NCBI GenBank assembly: GCA_963691705.1
Contig: OY829538.1
Location: 46,527,151 to 46,591,150 of the forward strand
Origin: Viola odorata
Lineage: Eukaryota > Streptophyta > Magnoliopsida > Malpighiales > Violaceae
Length of the DNA stretch: 64,000 bases
Direction of reading: 5' to 3'
Of this stretch, positions 33,695-44,970 are shown in pieces (within the stretch, counting starts at the first letter, position 1; each line of letters starts with the position of its first letter). Both the position numbers and the translations under genes were made by a program. A model generated the notes under the pieces. The model was not told the origin of the DNA. It made no database searches and saw nothing but the letters and a program-made list of their open reading frames with translations.

Positions 33695-34239
33695 CTTTAG
33701 GGTCGAAGCCGGAATTGTTTGTTTGAGGTGTTTATTTGTGTTATCTATTTATTTATTCGCTTTGATATCAATTGTTGTATGCTCACGCGCATTTCACGCA
33801 TAATGCCTTGCCGCCGGGCCCTTCCCAAATAGAATTAGGTGGTTAGTAGTGAAGTCCTGGGGCCGACGCCTCAGTAAGCTTTCATGAACACTGAACTCGG
33901 ACTTGAACCCCTAAATGGATTGAGCACCCCGATTCCTTTTATGATTCGGTAAACGCTCTCGTATCCATTTACTGAGGGACCACTTCTATGGTATCATCCG
34001 GGAGCCTTTCAGCCAGTTAGAAGTAGTTGAAATTACCCCAGCATGTGCATCATAGTTGTATGTATATGTTCCAATTTGATGCATTATTACCATGATATAT
34101 CGCATGTATATTTCCCATTGTGCTTCATTATTTATTTGTCCTCATTATTTCCTCATTTACTTTATATCCATTCGATTTACTAATATTTGAAGTATGAACT
34201 GTGTTTTTCCAAACAGGACCCATCACACTTATTCACTCA
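33695..34239 (+). other. Ogre-like untranslated leader
   Basis: No gene is seen. It ends with a possible splice acceptor ttccaaacag (34216) just before ATG 34240. Confidence 0.45.
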
Positions 34240-35990
34240 ATGGCGGCACCCACGACGCTTTCACTTGATACTTTTGGGAAATTGAGTTACAACGACCAGT
34301 CGATGCGAGGGGACATGTTGAAACAGGGTTTTATTCCTGATATCACAACCAAGGTTAGGCCAGAAATAATGGAGTTTGATGTCGAGGAGATAAGGAAGTT
34401 GAAGAGCGAGTTGACCGAGGATGAAGAAATCCAGTTCCGATACGATTATGGGAGGTTGTTAACGCTGGTAGATGTGAAAATTGATGGGGGATGCATCAGG
34501 GCAGCTCTGAAATTTTGGGATCCTTGTTATCGATGTTTCTCTTTTGACAAAGGGATAGATCTAACTCCTACTCTGGAAGAATATGCTGTACTATTGAACT
34601 TTACTCCTCCAATTTCATCCATGTTCCAAAATGTTCGCGTTGAGTCTGCTAATGTCAAGCTGAGACTAGACAAGTTGTTAGGAGTACCAGCCCGTTTAAA
34701 AGATGGGAAGTATGTTTGGTGCTGGTCAGATATCATAAAGCAATTTTATTCATCTCAAGGGAAGAAGCGATTGAGAATCTTAGCCTTCACCATGGTAGGG
34801 TTCATCTTGTTCCCTAAGGTGAAAGATTACATCGATTTTGAACCGGCGAATGTATTCTACGAAATGGAAATGAATAGGATCAATCCTACAACAGCTATTC
34901 TGGCGGAGACATTTCGGTCCCTAGATCTTTGCAGAAGGACCGGTAAAGGAAAACTCGCTTGTTGCACTCAACTTTTAACAGTATGGTTGATCAGTCACTT
35001 CAAGCAGGCGCCAAATCAGTCTCTGTTTTCTCCGAGCTATCTAGGCATGGATCCCTTGGTGAAGGTCATTAGGGGAATGGGCCAAGAAGTAGCCGTGGAT
35101 AAATGGAAAATGGAAGATAAGGAGGTTTGGGTCGGCAGATTCCTGAATCTTTCTGAAGAAGATATCGACAGACATGCGAAGTGGTTGCGAGCTGCTAATC
35201 CAATTGTAAGTTGTGGGGACTTGTTGTGGGTCCATTGATCGGAGTGAGAGGATGTGTGCCCTATTGCCCAGCTCTTGTCCTTGGTCAGTTTTGCATCATG
35301 CAAATTATCCCCGCCACTTTCGGTATGCCGAGCTTGAGTCTACTACACTCAGAAGACGCGGACACCTTTCGTCAATATGCGAGCGAATGGCGTATTCCAT
35401 TTTATCTCGAGGGACATACTATCCCTACTCAGCCAACAAAGGAATACTCAGAATGGAGGGGAAACAGGATTAATGGAAATGTTTTGCCCCTCTCAGAAAA
35501 TAGGAAGCCTATGGAAGAAGAAGGTGAAGGCCATGCCAATGCAGAGGTTAGTTATGTGGCTTATGCCCAGTTGATGGAGCAATTGCGATTAGTGAAAGAA
35601 GAACGAGATCTGGTAATGAAAGAGAGGGATAATCTGTTGATTGACAAGATGGATTTGGAGCTTAAGATAAGTGGATTGGAGAGGCGTGATAGTGAGAATG
35701 TACAAATGCACCTTAGAAACCAAAGGATAGCCAATGGAAACTTTAGAAGGAGATTGAAAGGAGAAGTCAATAAAAGGGAGATTTCAAGCGCTTTGGTCCG
35801 AGAGAAAGATACAATGATTGGGATTTTGACTGATCGCATCAAAGAGACAACCAGCATAGATGGAGAGAATCAAGTCTTGCGAGCCCGAGTAGCGGTCTTA
35901 GAAGCTGAAGTGAAGGTGCAAAAGAAGAAGGTTGCCTTGATGGAGCAGATGGGAGAAAATTCCACCAGCAGTCAAGCCTCAAAATGTTGA
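34240..35990 (+). pseudogene. Ogre-like ORF1, DUF7745-like protein with C-terminal coiled coil, one frameshift
   Basis: ATG 34240 starts MAAPTTLSLDTFGKL. The segment LLTLVDVKIDGGCIRAALKFWDP, the following YRCFSF, and DLTPTLEEYAVLL are typical of the DUF7745 proteins found before gag in plant Ogre-type elements. The frame ends at 35238, but the protein clearly goes on one frame over (from about 35215, GPLIGVRGCVPYCPALVLGQ) to 35990. One base has thus been lost or gained near 35215. The C-terminal 150 residues (KEERDLVMKERDNLLIDKMDLELK and after) form a coiled coil. The role of ORF1 in Ogre is unknown. Confidence 0.75.
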
Positions 35991-36725
35991 TTTATTTTAA
36001 TGTTGTAATAGGAGCAAGTACTTGGTGGTGTTTTACTTTGGATGTACCTTTTGCAAATAATTGGTCACAATCATATGGTTACCATTTGCAATTGCTTGAC
36101 CTTTCTTTCATTTTTGTTGCTTGCTTCGATGCCTCTCTTTTATTTCCCTTTGCATTTTCGGGAATGAATAAAAAGTTCCCTTTGTGATTTCAAGAATGAA
36201 TTGAAGCTCTTCTCTTGCAAAATAGATTGGACAACTGGAGACAGATAGAGAAGATTATTCATGATCCAAGATTGAATTTGGATTTTGGAAAATAAACGTA
36301 AGGGGCGGGGACCCTAGCCTTGTTAAAGGCTAGGAAAGGCTGTCACTTACGGGATCCTCCATCTTCCATCTTGATCAAGGAACCGTCAATATATGTTGTC
36401 GGAAATGAATAGAAGCTTCCCTTTGGATTTCGGGAATGAATAGAAGCTTCCCTAGTAACCTTCGTCAATGTGATGATTTGAAGATGGCCTCATGTTCCTT
36501 TCCCTCTGAACCTCAAAAGTATCAAGTGAAAGATCGAAGAGGAGTCGTAGATTTGAATAAGCAGAGTGGAGTCCTCGAGATAGCATTTCTGCCTATTATT
36601 ATCATTATTATTATTCCTAAAACTTACATCTATCTTTTCTCTTTGTTTTCAGAAAAGTTAAGATAGCTCCCAAGAAAAGAACTATTCCTCAGAAGCTCCA
36701 CGCTACCAGACTTCAAACACGGAAA
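35991..36725 (+). other. Ogre-like spacer between ORF1 and gag
   Basis: No gene is seen. It contains a small hairpin (ctagccttgttaaaggctag, about 36313-36332) and repeated gaatgaatagaagcttccct words (about 36405-36452). A gtaag (about 36298) and a tttgttttcag (about 36653) could bound an intron, but this is unproven. Confidence 0.4.
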
Positions 36726-39700
36726 ATGGCGGAACATGTTGTGACGGATAAGGCGTTCGAAACAAGGATAGCGGAATTAGAGGAGCAACTTCGAACTACT
36801 AGAGAACGGGCCCTCCAAGCCGAAAAAGAGCGGGATGAGATAATGCATGCTAAGACCCGGAAAGATCCCGAAGGGCCAACTCTTGACTATCCTCTTGGTT
36901 TTTATCCCTCTTCCAGTCATGCGACGGGACCTATCTCTTCATCTGTTGCTGCGGGTTCGTCCATTTCTCAACCATTTTCCAGTCAAGGGGTCCAGTGGAA
37001 ATGGCAAAGTCCTTTCCTTAGTTCCAACTCATTCACCACACCGGCCGTCACGAGTACTGTTGTTAGCACATTGGGACCATGGGGTCCACCTCCTAATCCT
37101 TCTCTTATTGATCTCACTCTCGGTTCTGGTAAAAATCAGGATCACTCCGAATTCTAGTATGTCCAACCAACTCAGAGCCACCCTACTCAATTTGCAATTC
37201 CTGAACTTTCAAGAGTTTTATTCCCTAGTGGGAATCGGACCCAACCGCAGGGTTCTTTTGAGCATCCACAAACTATTGGTTTTGGCCACGTTAAAGCAGA
37301 AGAGTCCAGTCGTGATAGGTTGAGCCTGCTAGAGGAAAGACTAAGGGCGGTGGAAGGTGCGGATCCCTTTGATCCTATGGGTCCCGCTGATATGTGCATG
37401 GTACCAGGGATCGCGATGCCCCTGAACTTCAAGATCCCAGAATTTGAGAAGTATACTGGAATTGAGTGCCCCAAGACTCATCTCAGGGTCTACTGTAACA
37501 AAATGTCTGAAGTGATACATAATGAGCCTCTGTTGATTCACCTATTTAGAGAAAGTTTGGCCAGGCATGCTTTGACTTGGTACATGGGTTTGGATAGAAT
37601 TAAGATTCGGACTTGGAGAGATTTATCTGATGCTTTCCTAAAGCAATACAAGTTTAATACAGAAGTGGCGCCTGACCGTTCCGATTTGCAAAACATGGAG
37701 AAGAAGGATAATGAATTGGTGAAAGCTTATGCTCAAAGATGGAGAGAACTAGCCGCAAGGATTTATCCCCCTTTGAATGACAAGGAGCTTGTGTCCATTT
37801 TTGTGAATACTTTCAAGTCCCCCTACTACACGTATCTGATTTCCAACCCATCTAGTAGCTTTTCCGACATGGTCTTAGTTGCTGAAAGAGTTGAACAAGG
37901 GATTAAGTCAGGAAGGATCATTGTTCCCACTCCAGAGGTAACACCTAAGAAAGCGCTCATCCCGAAAAAAGATGTCAGCTTTGTTTCCCCCCAGCCAACT
38001 CATCAAAAACCATTTCCGCCACCTCCACCTTATTCCTCGCCACCACCATACCCTTTCCCATCACCACCACCACCACCATCACTATATCAACCTACCTTCT
38101 TCCCATCGATGCCTGTTGACAACGTGGCTCCTCAATACCCAGCATCATTTCCACCTTTCCCATCACCCCCACCACAAATGCAACAACAACCCACACAACC
38201 AAGACCATATAACCCACCGAAAAACCCAAACAACCAAAATAATCGCTGGAACCATGAACCATTACCACCTCTTCCTGTTCCTTTAGGGGAAATCTACAAA
38301 CATCTTTTGGCAGCAGGACAGATTGCACCTACTCCTATCCAACCTCTCCAACCTCCTTACCCAAAATGGTATGACCCAAATGCTAGATGCACGTACCATG
38401 CTGGAGCCCCAGGACACACTCTAGAGACTTATACTGCCTTCAAGGGAAAGGTTCATCATTTGATCAAGTGCGGGTGGATCTCTTTCGAGGGTTTAGGTAA
38501 AGGCCCTAACACGACCACCAATCCTCTTCCAAACCATACCCCAGGAGGTGGAGGAGTGAATGTTGTTGCCGTGGAAGAAGTTGTTAACCATTCTCTTCCA
38601 ATATTGGGATTACCTCGAAAGGAGCTTTTTCATGCGCTAGCCCAAGGAGGGTATCTTCAGCAATCCGAAAATAGCAGTTGTTTGTTTTGCCCTAAGGCAA
38701 GAAAACATGGAATCCAAGATTGTGCAGTCTTCTTGCAGAAGGTGGAACAGTTAATGGATTTTGGAATTATTCAGATTGAGAAGAGGACCTATGTGGCAGA
38801 AGAGGTTGGTGTCATTGAGGATGGTTTTACTTCCCCTTATTCCTTTGAATACGTATCCCAAGCAGGCGCCTCCACTATGGCTCCTCCCAAGCTAGTCTTC
38901 AAGTTTGCCCAGAACCTCCCTACTAAGGATTTGCACGCCGTCCCTTTCAATTATGGGTACGAAGTTGTCACTACCCCTCCTTTTGTTGCGCCAACAGGGC
39001 CAGTAATGGGTGAAACTTCTAATATTGGGGGCATGACTCGGAGCGGGAGGTGTTTTGTCTCTGAAGAAGTTGAGCAACAAAGGCAAGCCAGAGGAAAAGG
39101 TTTGATGTTACCTGAGAAGACAATTGAAAAAGTACAAGAATCGAATAAACCCGTGTCTGAGGATGATGCAACTGAATTCCTGAAGATCATGAAGCAAAGC
39201 GAATTCAGTATCCTTGAGCAGCTGAAGAAAACCCCAGCCCGTATTTCTATCATGGAGTTAATCCTTACTTCCGAACCCCATCGCCGAGCCCTCTTAAAAG
39301 TGTTGAATGAAGCCTTTGTAACTAAGGATATTACTGTGGAAGGAGTGGGGAACCTAATTGGAAGAATTCAGGCTGTGAGTAGCATCACCTTTTCCGAAGA
39401 AGAGATGGACCCGGCTGGGACCGGTCATAACAAAGCTCTATACATCACGGTAGAATGCAAGGGCCATGTCGTAGCAAAGGCCTTGATTGACAATGGGTCT
39501 GCGCTGAATGTCCTACCTAAGCATGTCCTTGAACAGTTGCCAGTTGATATATCTCACATGAAGCCGAGTGGGATGATGGCTAGAGCATTTGATGGTACTA
39601 TCCGAGAAATCATTGGAAACATTGATTTAGATGTGGTTATTGGTCCCCATACCTTCACTTTAACCTTCCAAGTAATGGAAATTCGACCTGCTTATAGTAT

Positions 39701-40378
39701 GCTTCTGGGACGACCGTGGATCCACTCAGCAGGGGCTGTTCCTTCTTCCTTGCATCAGTGCATCAAGTATGTGATGGATGGTGTCCTCATCACGGTAAAG
39801 GCAGAGGAAGCTTTGATTTTGGCTAAGCATTCTTCTGTGCCCTACATCGAGACCACTGAAACTTTGGAGAGTTCATTCCAAGCTTTTGAGATCGTGAATG
39901 CTGATTGGGTAAGAGAAGGATTGCCCATTCCTGAGCCTAAGATCCCTAAAGCAGCCATGATGACTGCCAAGGTGATGTTGAAGGACGACTTCCAGTATGA
40001 GAAAGGGCTCGGAGTCAAGTTACAAGGATCGAAGAGTTTGGCATCCGCCAAGAGCTTTGGGGATCGTTTTGGTTTGGGATACAAGCCAAGCAAGGCTGAT
40101 TTCGATAGGGTCTCTAAGGAAAAGAAGGAAAGGCGCCTAGCTAAGTTGTTTGGGCGTGTCATACCAAACACGAAGATGGTCATCCCTCATATCCGGGTAA
40201 CCTTCCCTTTTGCAGCCGAAGTCATCAACCAAGGTTCCATCATGGTCAAAGCAACTTCGGGCTTCCACATTTGTACTCTTGGAGAAGAAGAACCGTCTCA
40301 CAGTTCATTCATTTCCGTGAAGAAGTCTGGGGAGCTAGTGTGCAACTGGACCGCTACCGTGCTTCCCGATGTTTCTAT
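36726..40378 (+). pseudogene. Ogre-like gag-protease, one in-frame stop
   Basis: ATG 36726 begins with a coiled-coil segment. A TAG at 37155-37157 interrupts the frame, which then continues unchanged. The Gag domain follows (FKIPEFEKYTGIECPKTHL, WRDLSDAFLKQYKFN, ELAARIYPPLNDKELV), then a Pro-rich linker, a knuckle-like CTYHAGAPGH with its last Cys replaced, and the protease with D-N-G-S near residue 921 and LLGRPWIHSAG. Near the end is a G-patch-like stretch (YEKGLGVKLQG). Without splicing it stops at 40382. The codon at 40377-40378 is completed by exon 2 of the polyprotein. The stop is either a recent mutation or a read-through site. Confidence 0.8.
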
Positions 40379-40534
40379 GTAATTTCTTTTTTTCAAGACA
40401 TGCATCCATTGTTTTTAAATTTCCCTAAACGGAGAAAACTCTTTTGTAGAGCTTATGCTCCCTTTTATCGTATTAATATGATTATGCGGTTTCCTTTCCA
40501 AATATCTTTTTGTTTCTTGTATTTTTATTTTCAG
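40379..40534 (+). other. Intron between protease and reverse transcriptase of the Ogre-like element
   Basis: The donor is tctat/gtaatt and the acceptor tatttttattttcag. The 156 bases are T-rich. Removal joins at + g to an ATG codon and continues exactly in the frame of pol at 40536, which turns gag-pro and pol into one polyprotein. Ogre elements are known to have such an intron here. Confidence 0.75.
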
Positions 40535-43500
40535 GATGAATATTAATTCGGATTGTCTTGATATACCCTATGTCTTTACTGGTGAAGAGGTTATTGCCGC
40601 AACAGAGAATGGGTTTGAGATTCCGCATGAGTTAACCCGTTTAGTAGAGAATTCTGAGAGGAAGATAGTCCCTCACCAGGAGGAGTTGGAAGAGATAAAC
40701 TTGGGGGCAAACGATGATGATCGGAAGGCTGTCAAGATAGGAACAACCTTGAGCTCTGTTCAGAAGGAGAGGTTGATTTCACTTCTTAGAGAGTACGTTG
40801 ACGTGTTCGCATGGTCATATGAAGATATGCCGGGTCTCGACCCTAATATAGTGGAGCACCGTATTCCGTTGAAGTCCGAGTACAAGCCCGTAAAACAAAA
40901 ACTCCGGAGGATGCACCCTGATGTCCTTTTGAAGATAAAAGAAGAAGTCACAAAGCAATTAGATGCAGGTTTCCTAAGAGTTGCTGAATACCCGGAATGG
41001 GTCGCCAATATTGTGCCGGTACCAAAGAAAGATGGGAAAGTTCGCATGTGTGTGGATTTTCGTGATCTTAATCGAGCAAGTCCCAAAGATGACTTCCCAC
41101 TTCCTCATATAGATATCCTAGTAGACAGTGCCGCCCATAATGACATGTTTTCCTTCATGGATGGTTTTTCGGGATACAATCAGATTAAGATGGCTCCGGA
41201 AGATAGTGAGAAAACGACCTTCATCACACCTTGGGGAACCTTTTGCTACAAGGTGATGCCCTTCGGTTTGAAGAATGCAGGTGCTACTTACCAGCGCGCC
41301 GCTGTTACTTTGTTTCATGACATGATGCATAAAGAAGTTGAGATATATGTCGATGACATGATAGCCAAATCGTGTGAGGCACAAGACCATGGTGACGTCC
41401 TAAGGAAAGTATTTAAAAGGCTAAGACAGTTTCAGTTACGGTTGAATCCGGCCAAGTGTACCTTTGGGGTGACATCGGGGAAGTTATTAGGGTTTATTGT
41501 CAGTAATAGAGGTATAGAAGTAGATCCCGACAAGGTGAAGGCGATTCAAGAGTTACCTTCTCCCAAAACCGAGAAGGAGGTGCGGAGTTTCCTGGGGCGT
41601 ATTAACTATATTGCCCGCTTCATTAGTCAGTTAACACTTACCTGTGAGCCGATGTTCAAGATGCTGAGGAAGAATGGAGACGCTGAATGGGATGAGGAGT
41701 GCCAAAGATCTTTCGAGAAGATCAAGGCGTATTTACAGAGTCCTCCAGTGTTGGTCCCTCCGACGCCGGGACGCCCTTTACTTATGTATTTGACGGTCAC
41801 AGCTAGTGTCATGGGTTGTGTTTTGGGGCAACATGATGAATCGGGGAGACGGGAGCAAGCCATCTACTACCTAAGTAAGAAGTTCAATGAGTGCGAGATG
41901 CGTTATTCCATGATAGAACAAACTTGTTGCGCTTTAGCATGGAGTGCTCGAAGACTCAGGCATTATATGTTATATTACACAACATGGTTGATTTCTCGCA
42001 TGGATCCTTTGAAGTATATTTTCGAGAAACCATATTTGTCAAGTCGAATCTGTAGGTGGCAAGTATTGTTGGCAGAATATGAGATCGTGTATGTGACTCG
42101 AAAAGCGGTTAAAGCAAGTGCTCTCGCCGACCACTTGGCTGATCATGCTACGGATGAGTACGAGTCACTGAAGTTTGATTTTCCGGATGAAGATATAGTG
42201 GTGATTGACGCTGAGCATAAGGAAAATACAGAGGAAGATGAGTTGTGGACCATGTTCTTCGATGGAGCGGTGAACCTTTCAGGAAAAGGATTGGGTGCTG
42301 TAATCATAGCACCCGATGGACGACAATTCCCCGTGGCTTGCAAATTGAATTTCTCATGTACAAATAACATTGCTGAATATGAGGCATGCATCAGTGGATT
42401 AATGGCGGCAATCGATTTGAAGGTGAAGAGATTGGAGATTTTCGGAGACTCCGCCCTTGTTATTTATCAAGCACAAGATTTGTGGCAAACTAGAGATTCA
42501 AAGCTGATACCTTACCAAAAATTGCTCACCAAGCTTATAGATGAGTTCGAAGAAACTAAGTTCAATCGGATTGATCGAGAGAAGAATCGTTTTGCAGATG
42601 CATTAGCTACTCTAGCTTCTATGTTCAAATTAGAATGTGGAATAATGATCCAACCATTGAGAGTAGAAGTGAGAGAAGCTCCGGCATGTTGTGCTTCATT
42701 AGAAGATGAGCCAGATGGGAAGACGTGGTTCCATGACCTAGTACAATTTATCAAGTGTCGAGAATACCCACCGGGGGCAAGTCGGAGTGATAAGAAAACT
42801 CTTCAGCGTTTGGCTTTAGATTTCTACCTCGATGGTGAGGTGTTGTATAAAAGAAGGGCGGATGGCGCCTTGCTTCGTTGTGTTGTTTGTCATGAAGCCA
42901 AGAAGATCATGACTGCAATCCATGAAGGAATCTGCGGCACGCATGCTAGTGGACACATGATGGTAAGACAGATAATGAGGAGGGGTTACTTTTGGCTCAC
43001 CATGGAACGAGATTGCATCGACTACGTCAGAAAGTGCCATAAATGCCAAGTTTATGCTGATCACATCAATGTCCCTCCCGCTCCCCTATTCAACATGACA
43101 TCCCCATGGCCTTTCGCAATGTGGGGAATTGACATCATCGGTCAGATTCATCCGAAAGCTTCCAATGGTCACCGATTCATCCTTGTTGCAATTGACTATT
43201 TCACGAAGTGGGTTGAAGCTGCCTCCTACCCGAATATCACGCAGAAGACAACCATGAAGTTCATCGAGAAAAACATTATCTGCCGCTATGGGGTCCCTGA
43301 AACAATCATTACAGATAATGGCACCAATTTGAATGGGAAGCTAATCGACAACCTCTGTAAACAGTGGAGAATCAAGCACCGAAACTCCTCTCCTTACCGT
43401 CCGAAGATGAATGGCGCAGTCGAGGCAGCAAACAAAAACTTGAAGAAAATTATTCAGAAGATGGTAGTCACCCATAAGGATTGGCATGACATGCTTCCTT

Positions 43501-43973
43501 TTGCTTTGCACGCTTATCGGATTGCAATTCGTACTTCTACAGGGGCAACTCCTTATTCCTTAGTCTACGGCATGGAAGCGGTGATTCCACTCGAGGTGGA
43601 AATTCCTTCTCTTAGAATCTTAGCAGAATCAGAAGTAGAGGAGTCCGATTGGGCGAGAGTGAGGTATGAGCAGCTGAACCTAATCTCGGAAAAACGATTG
43701 ACAGCCATGTGTCATGCTCAATTGTATCAAAAAAGGATGGCTAACGCTTATAACAAGAAAGTGCGACCTCGCGAGTTCAAGACTGGAGATTTAGTATTGA
43801 AGAAGATCCTTCCTCATCAGGAGGACAGTCGAGGGAAATGGGCCCCTAAATATGAAGGTCCATATGTGGTCAAGCACGCATTCTCAGGAAATGTTTTGAG
43901 ACTCGCTAACATGGATGGAGACGATCTACCGAGGCCAGTGAACGCTGAGTCAGTCAAGATGTACTTCGCCTAG
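40535..43973 (+). CDS. Ogre-like pol: RT, dual RNase H, integrase, intact
   Basis: The 1145-codon frame is open. Reverse transcriptase has LDAGFLRVAEYPEWVANIV, MCVDFRDLNRA, FGLKNAGATYQR and YVDDM at about residue 270. RNase H follows (YLTVTASVMGCVLGQ, AIYYLSKKFNECEMRYS). The second RNase H begins near residue 570 (TMFFDGAVNLSGKGLGAVI, NNIAEYEACISGL, GDSALVI). Integrase has the finger HEGICGTHASGH and CHKCQ (about 795-837) and D, D, E near residues 865, 927 and 962 (WGIDIIG, DNGTN, NGAVEAANK). There is no chromodomain. It makes cDNA and integrates it. The upstream stop in gag and the frameshift in ORF1 are the only visible lesions of the element. Confidence 0.92.
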
Positions 43974-44269
43974 AAACCTGCGGACTACGCATTTCTTTAA
44001 TCAAAAGACAGAGCTTTATCATGACAAGACAATCTAATATTTATTCTGAATTAATAAAATAAGCATTTTTCCAAAATTTGCATATTTAAAAGTTTTCATT
44101 TTGGCCCTTGAGGCAACAAAAAGGAAGCATGGTACCAACGGTCGTGGGGAATAGTTCAGATTACAAAGGCGGGATTTAGCCCTATGTCACTAATCAACAC
44201 TAGTTTTGCAGGAATTTAACCTTTGTTTTGCAGAGATACCTTTTAAAGCATCAAATTCTGAATTTACTT
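43974..44269 (+). other. Ogre-like 3' untranslated region, first part
   Basis: No gene is seen. AT-rich sequence follows the pol stop. Confidence 0.5.
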
Positions 44270-44830
44270 TCTGCAAGGTATCCGAGTGGAACCATCAGGG
44301 TCTGAGTAGAGCTGAATTTATATTTATGCATCGCGGAAGTCGAGTGGAGACGTCCGAGTGAATCCGCATTTTACTTTCTGCAAGACATCCGAGTGGAGTC
44401 ATTAGCGTCCGAGTGGAGCAAAGTTAGTTGTTAGCGTCCGAGTGGAGCAAAGTTATTTGTTAGCGTCCGAGTGGAGCAAAGTTAGTTTCTAAGCATCCGA
44501 GGGGAGCCATCAGCGTCTGGGCGGAGCTGAATTTTTTTCAACGTCCGAGTGGAGCTGTCGGCATCTGAGTAGAGCTGGATTTACGTTTATGCATCGCGGA
44601 ATTCGAGTGGAGACGTCCGAGTGTAGCCGCATTTTACTTTCTGCAAGGTATCCGAGTGGAACCATCAGCGTCCGAGTGGAGCCGAATTTAATTTCCGCAA
44701 GCCGTCCGAGTGGAGGTAATTTTACATTTAAGCAAATTTAATTTCCGCAAGTTGTCCGAATGGAGGTAAGTTTACCTTTTCGCCAATTATAGTTATGCAT
44801 CATGGTGTCCGAGTGGAGCCATCTCCTTTC
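44270..44830 (+). repeat. Ogre-like 3' repeat array with gtccgagtggag core
   Basis: More than a dozen copies of (g/a)tccgagtgga(g/a) occur at uneven spacing of about 25-60 bases. Some are joined to atcagcgtc or tttctgcaag words. Tandem repeats before the 3' LTR are known in other Ogre elements. Confidence 0.8.
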
Positions 44831-44956
44831 TTTCGCTTATAAGATTTGTGACATGCCATGTCTATGACGTGTTCATTTTGAGTATTCGTGGTGCTGGGGC
44901 AACCATCTTTAATGCTCATCAAAAATTTAGTTACACTTTATTTTTGATAAGACATT

Positions 44957-44970
44957 AAAGAGGGGGCAAC
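44957..44970 (+). other. Polypurine tract of the Ogre-like element
   Basis: aaagagggggcaac stands directly before the 3' LTR. It is duplicated before the 5' LTR at 31093-31106. Confidence 0.8.

Noticed and set aside
36298..36653. Possible intron before Ogre-like gag
   Set aside because: Donor and acceptor words exist, but no reading frame depends on it and Ogre is not known to splice here.
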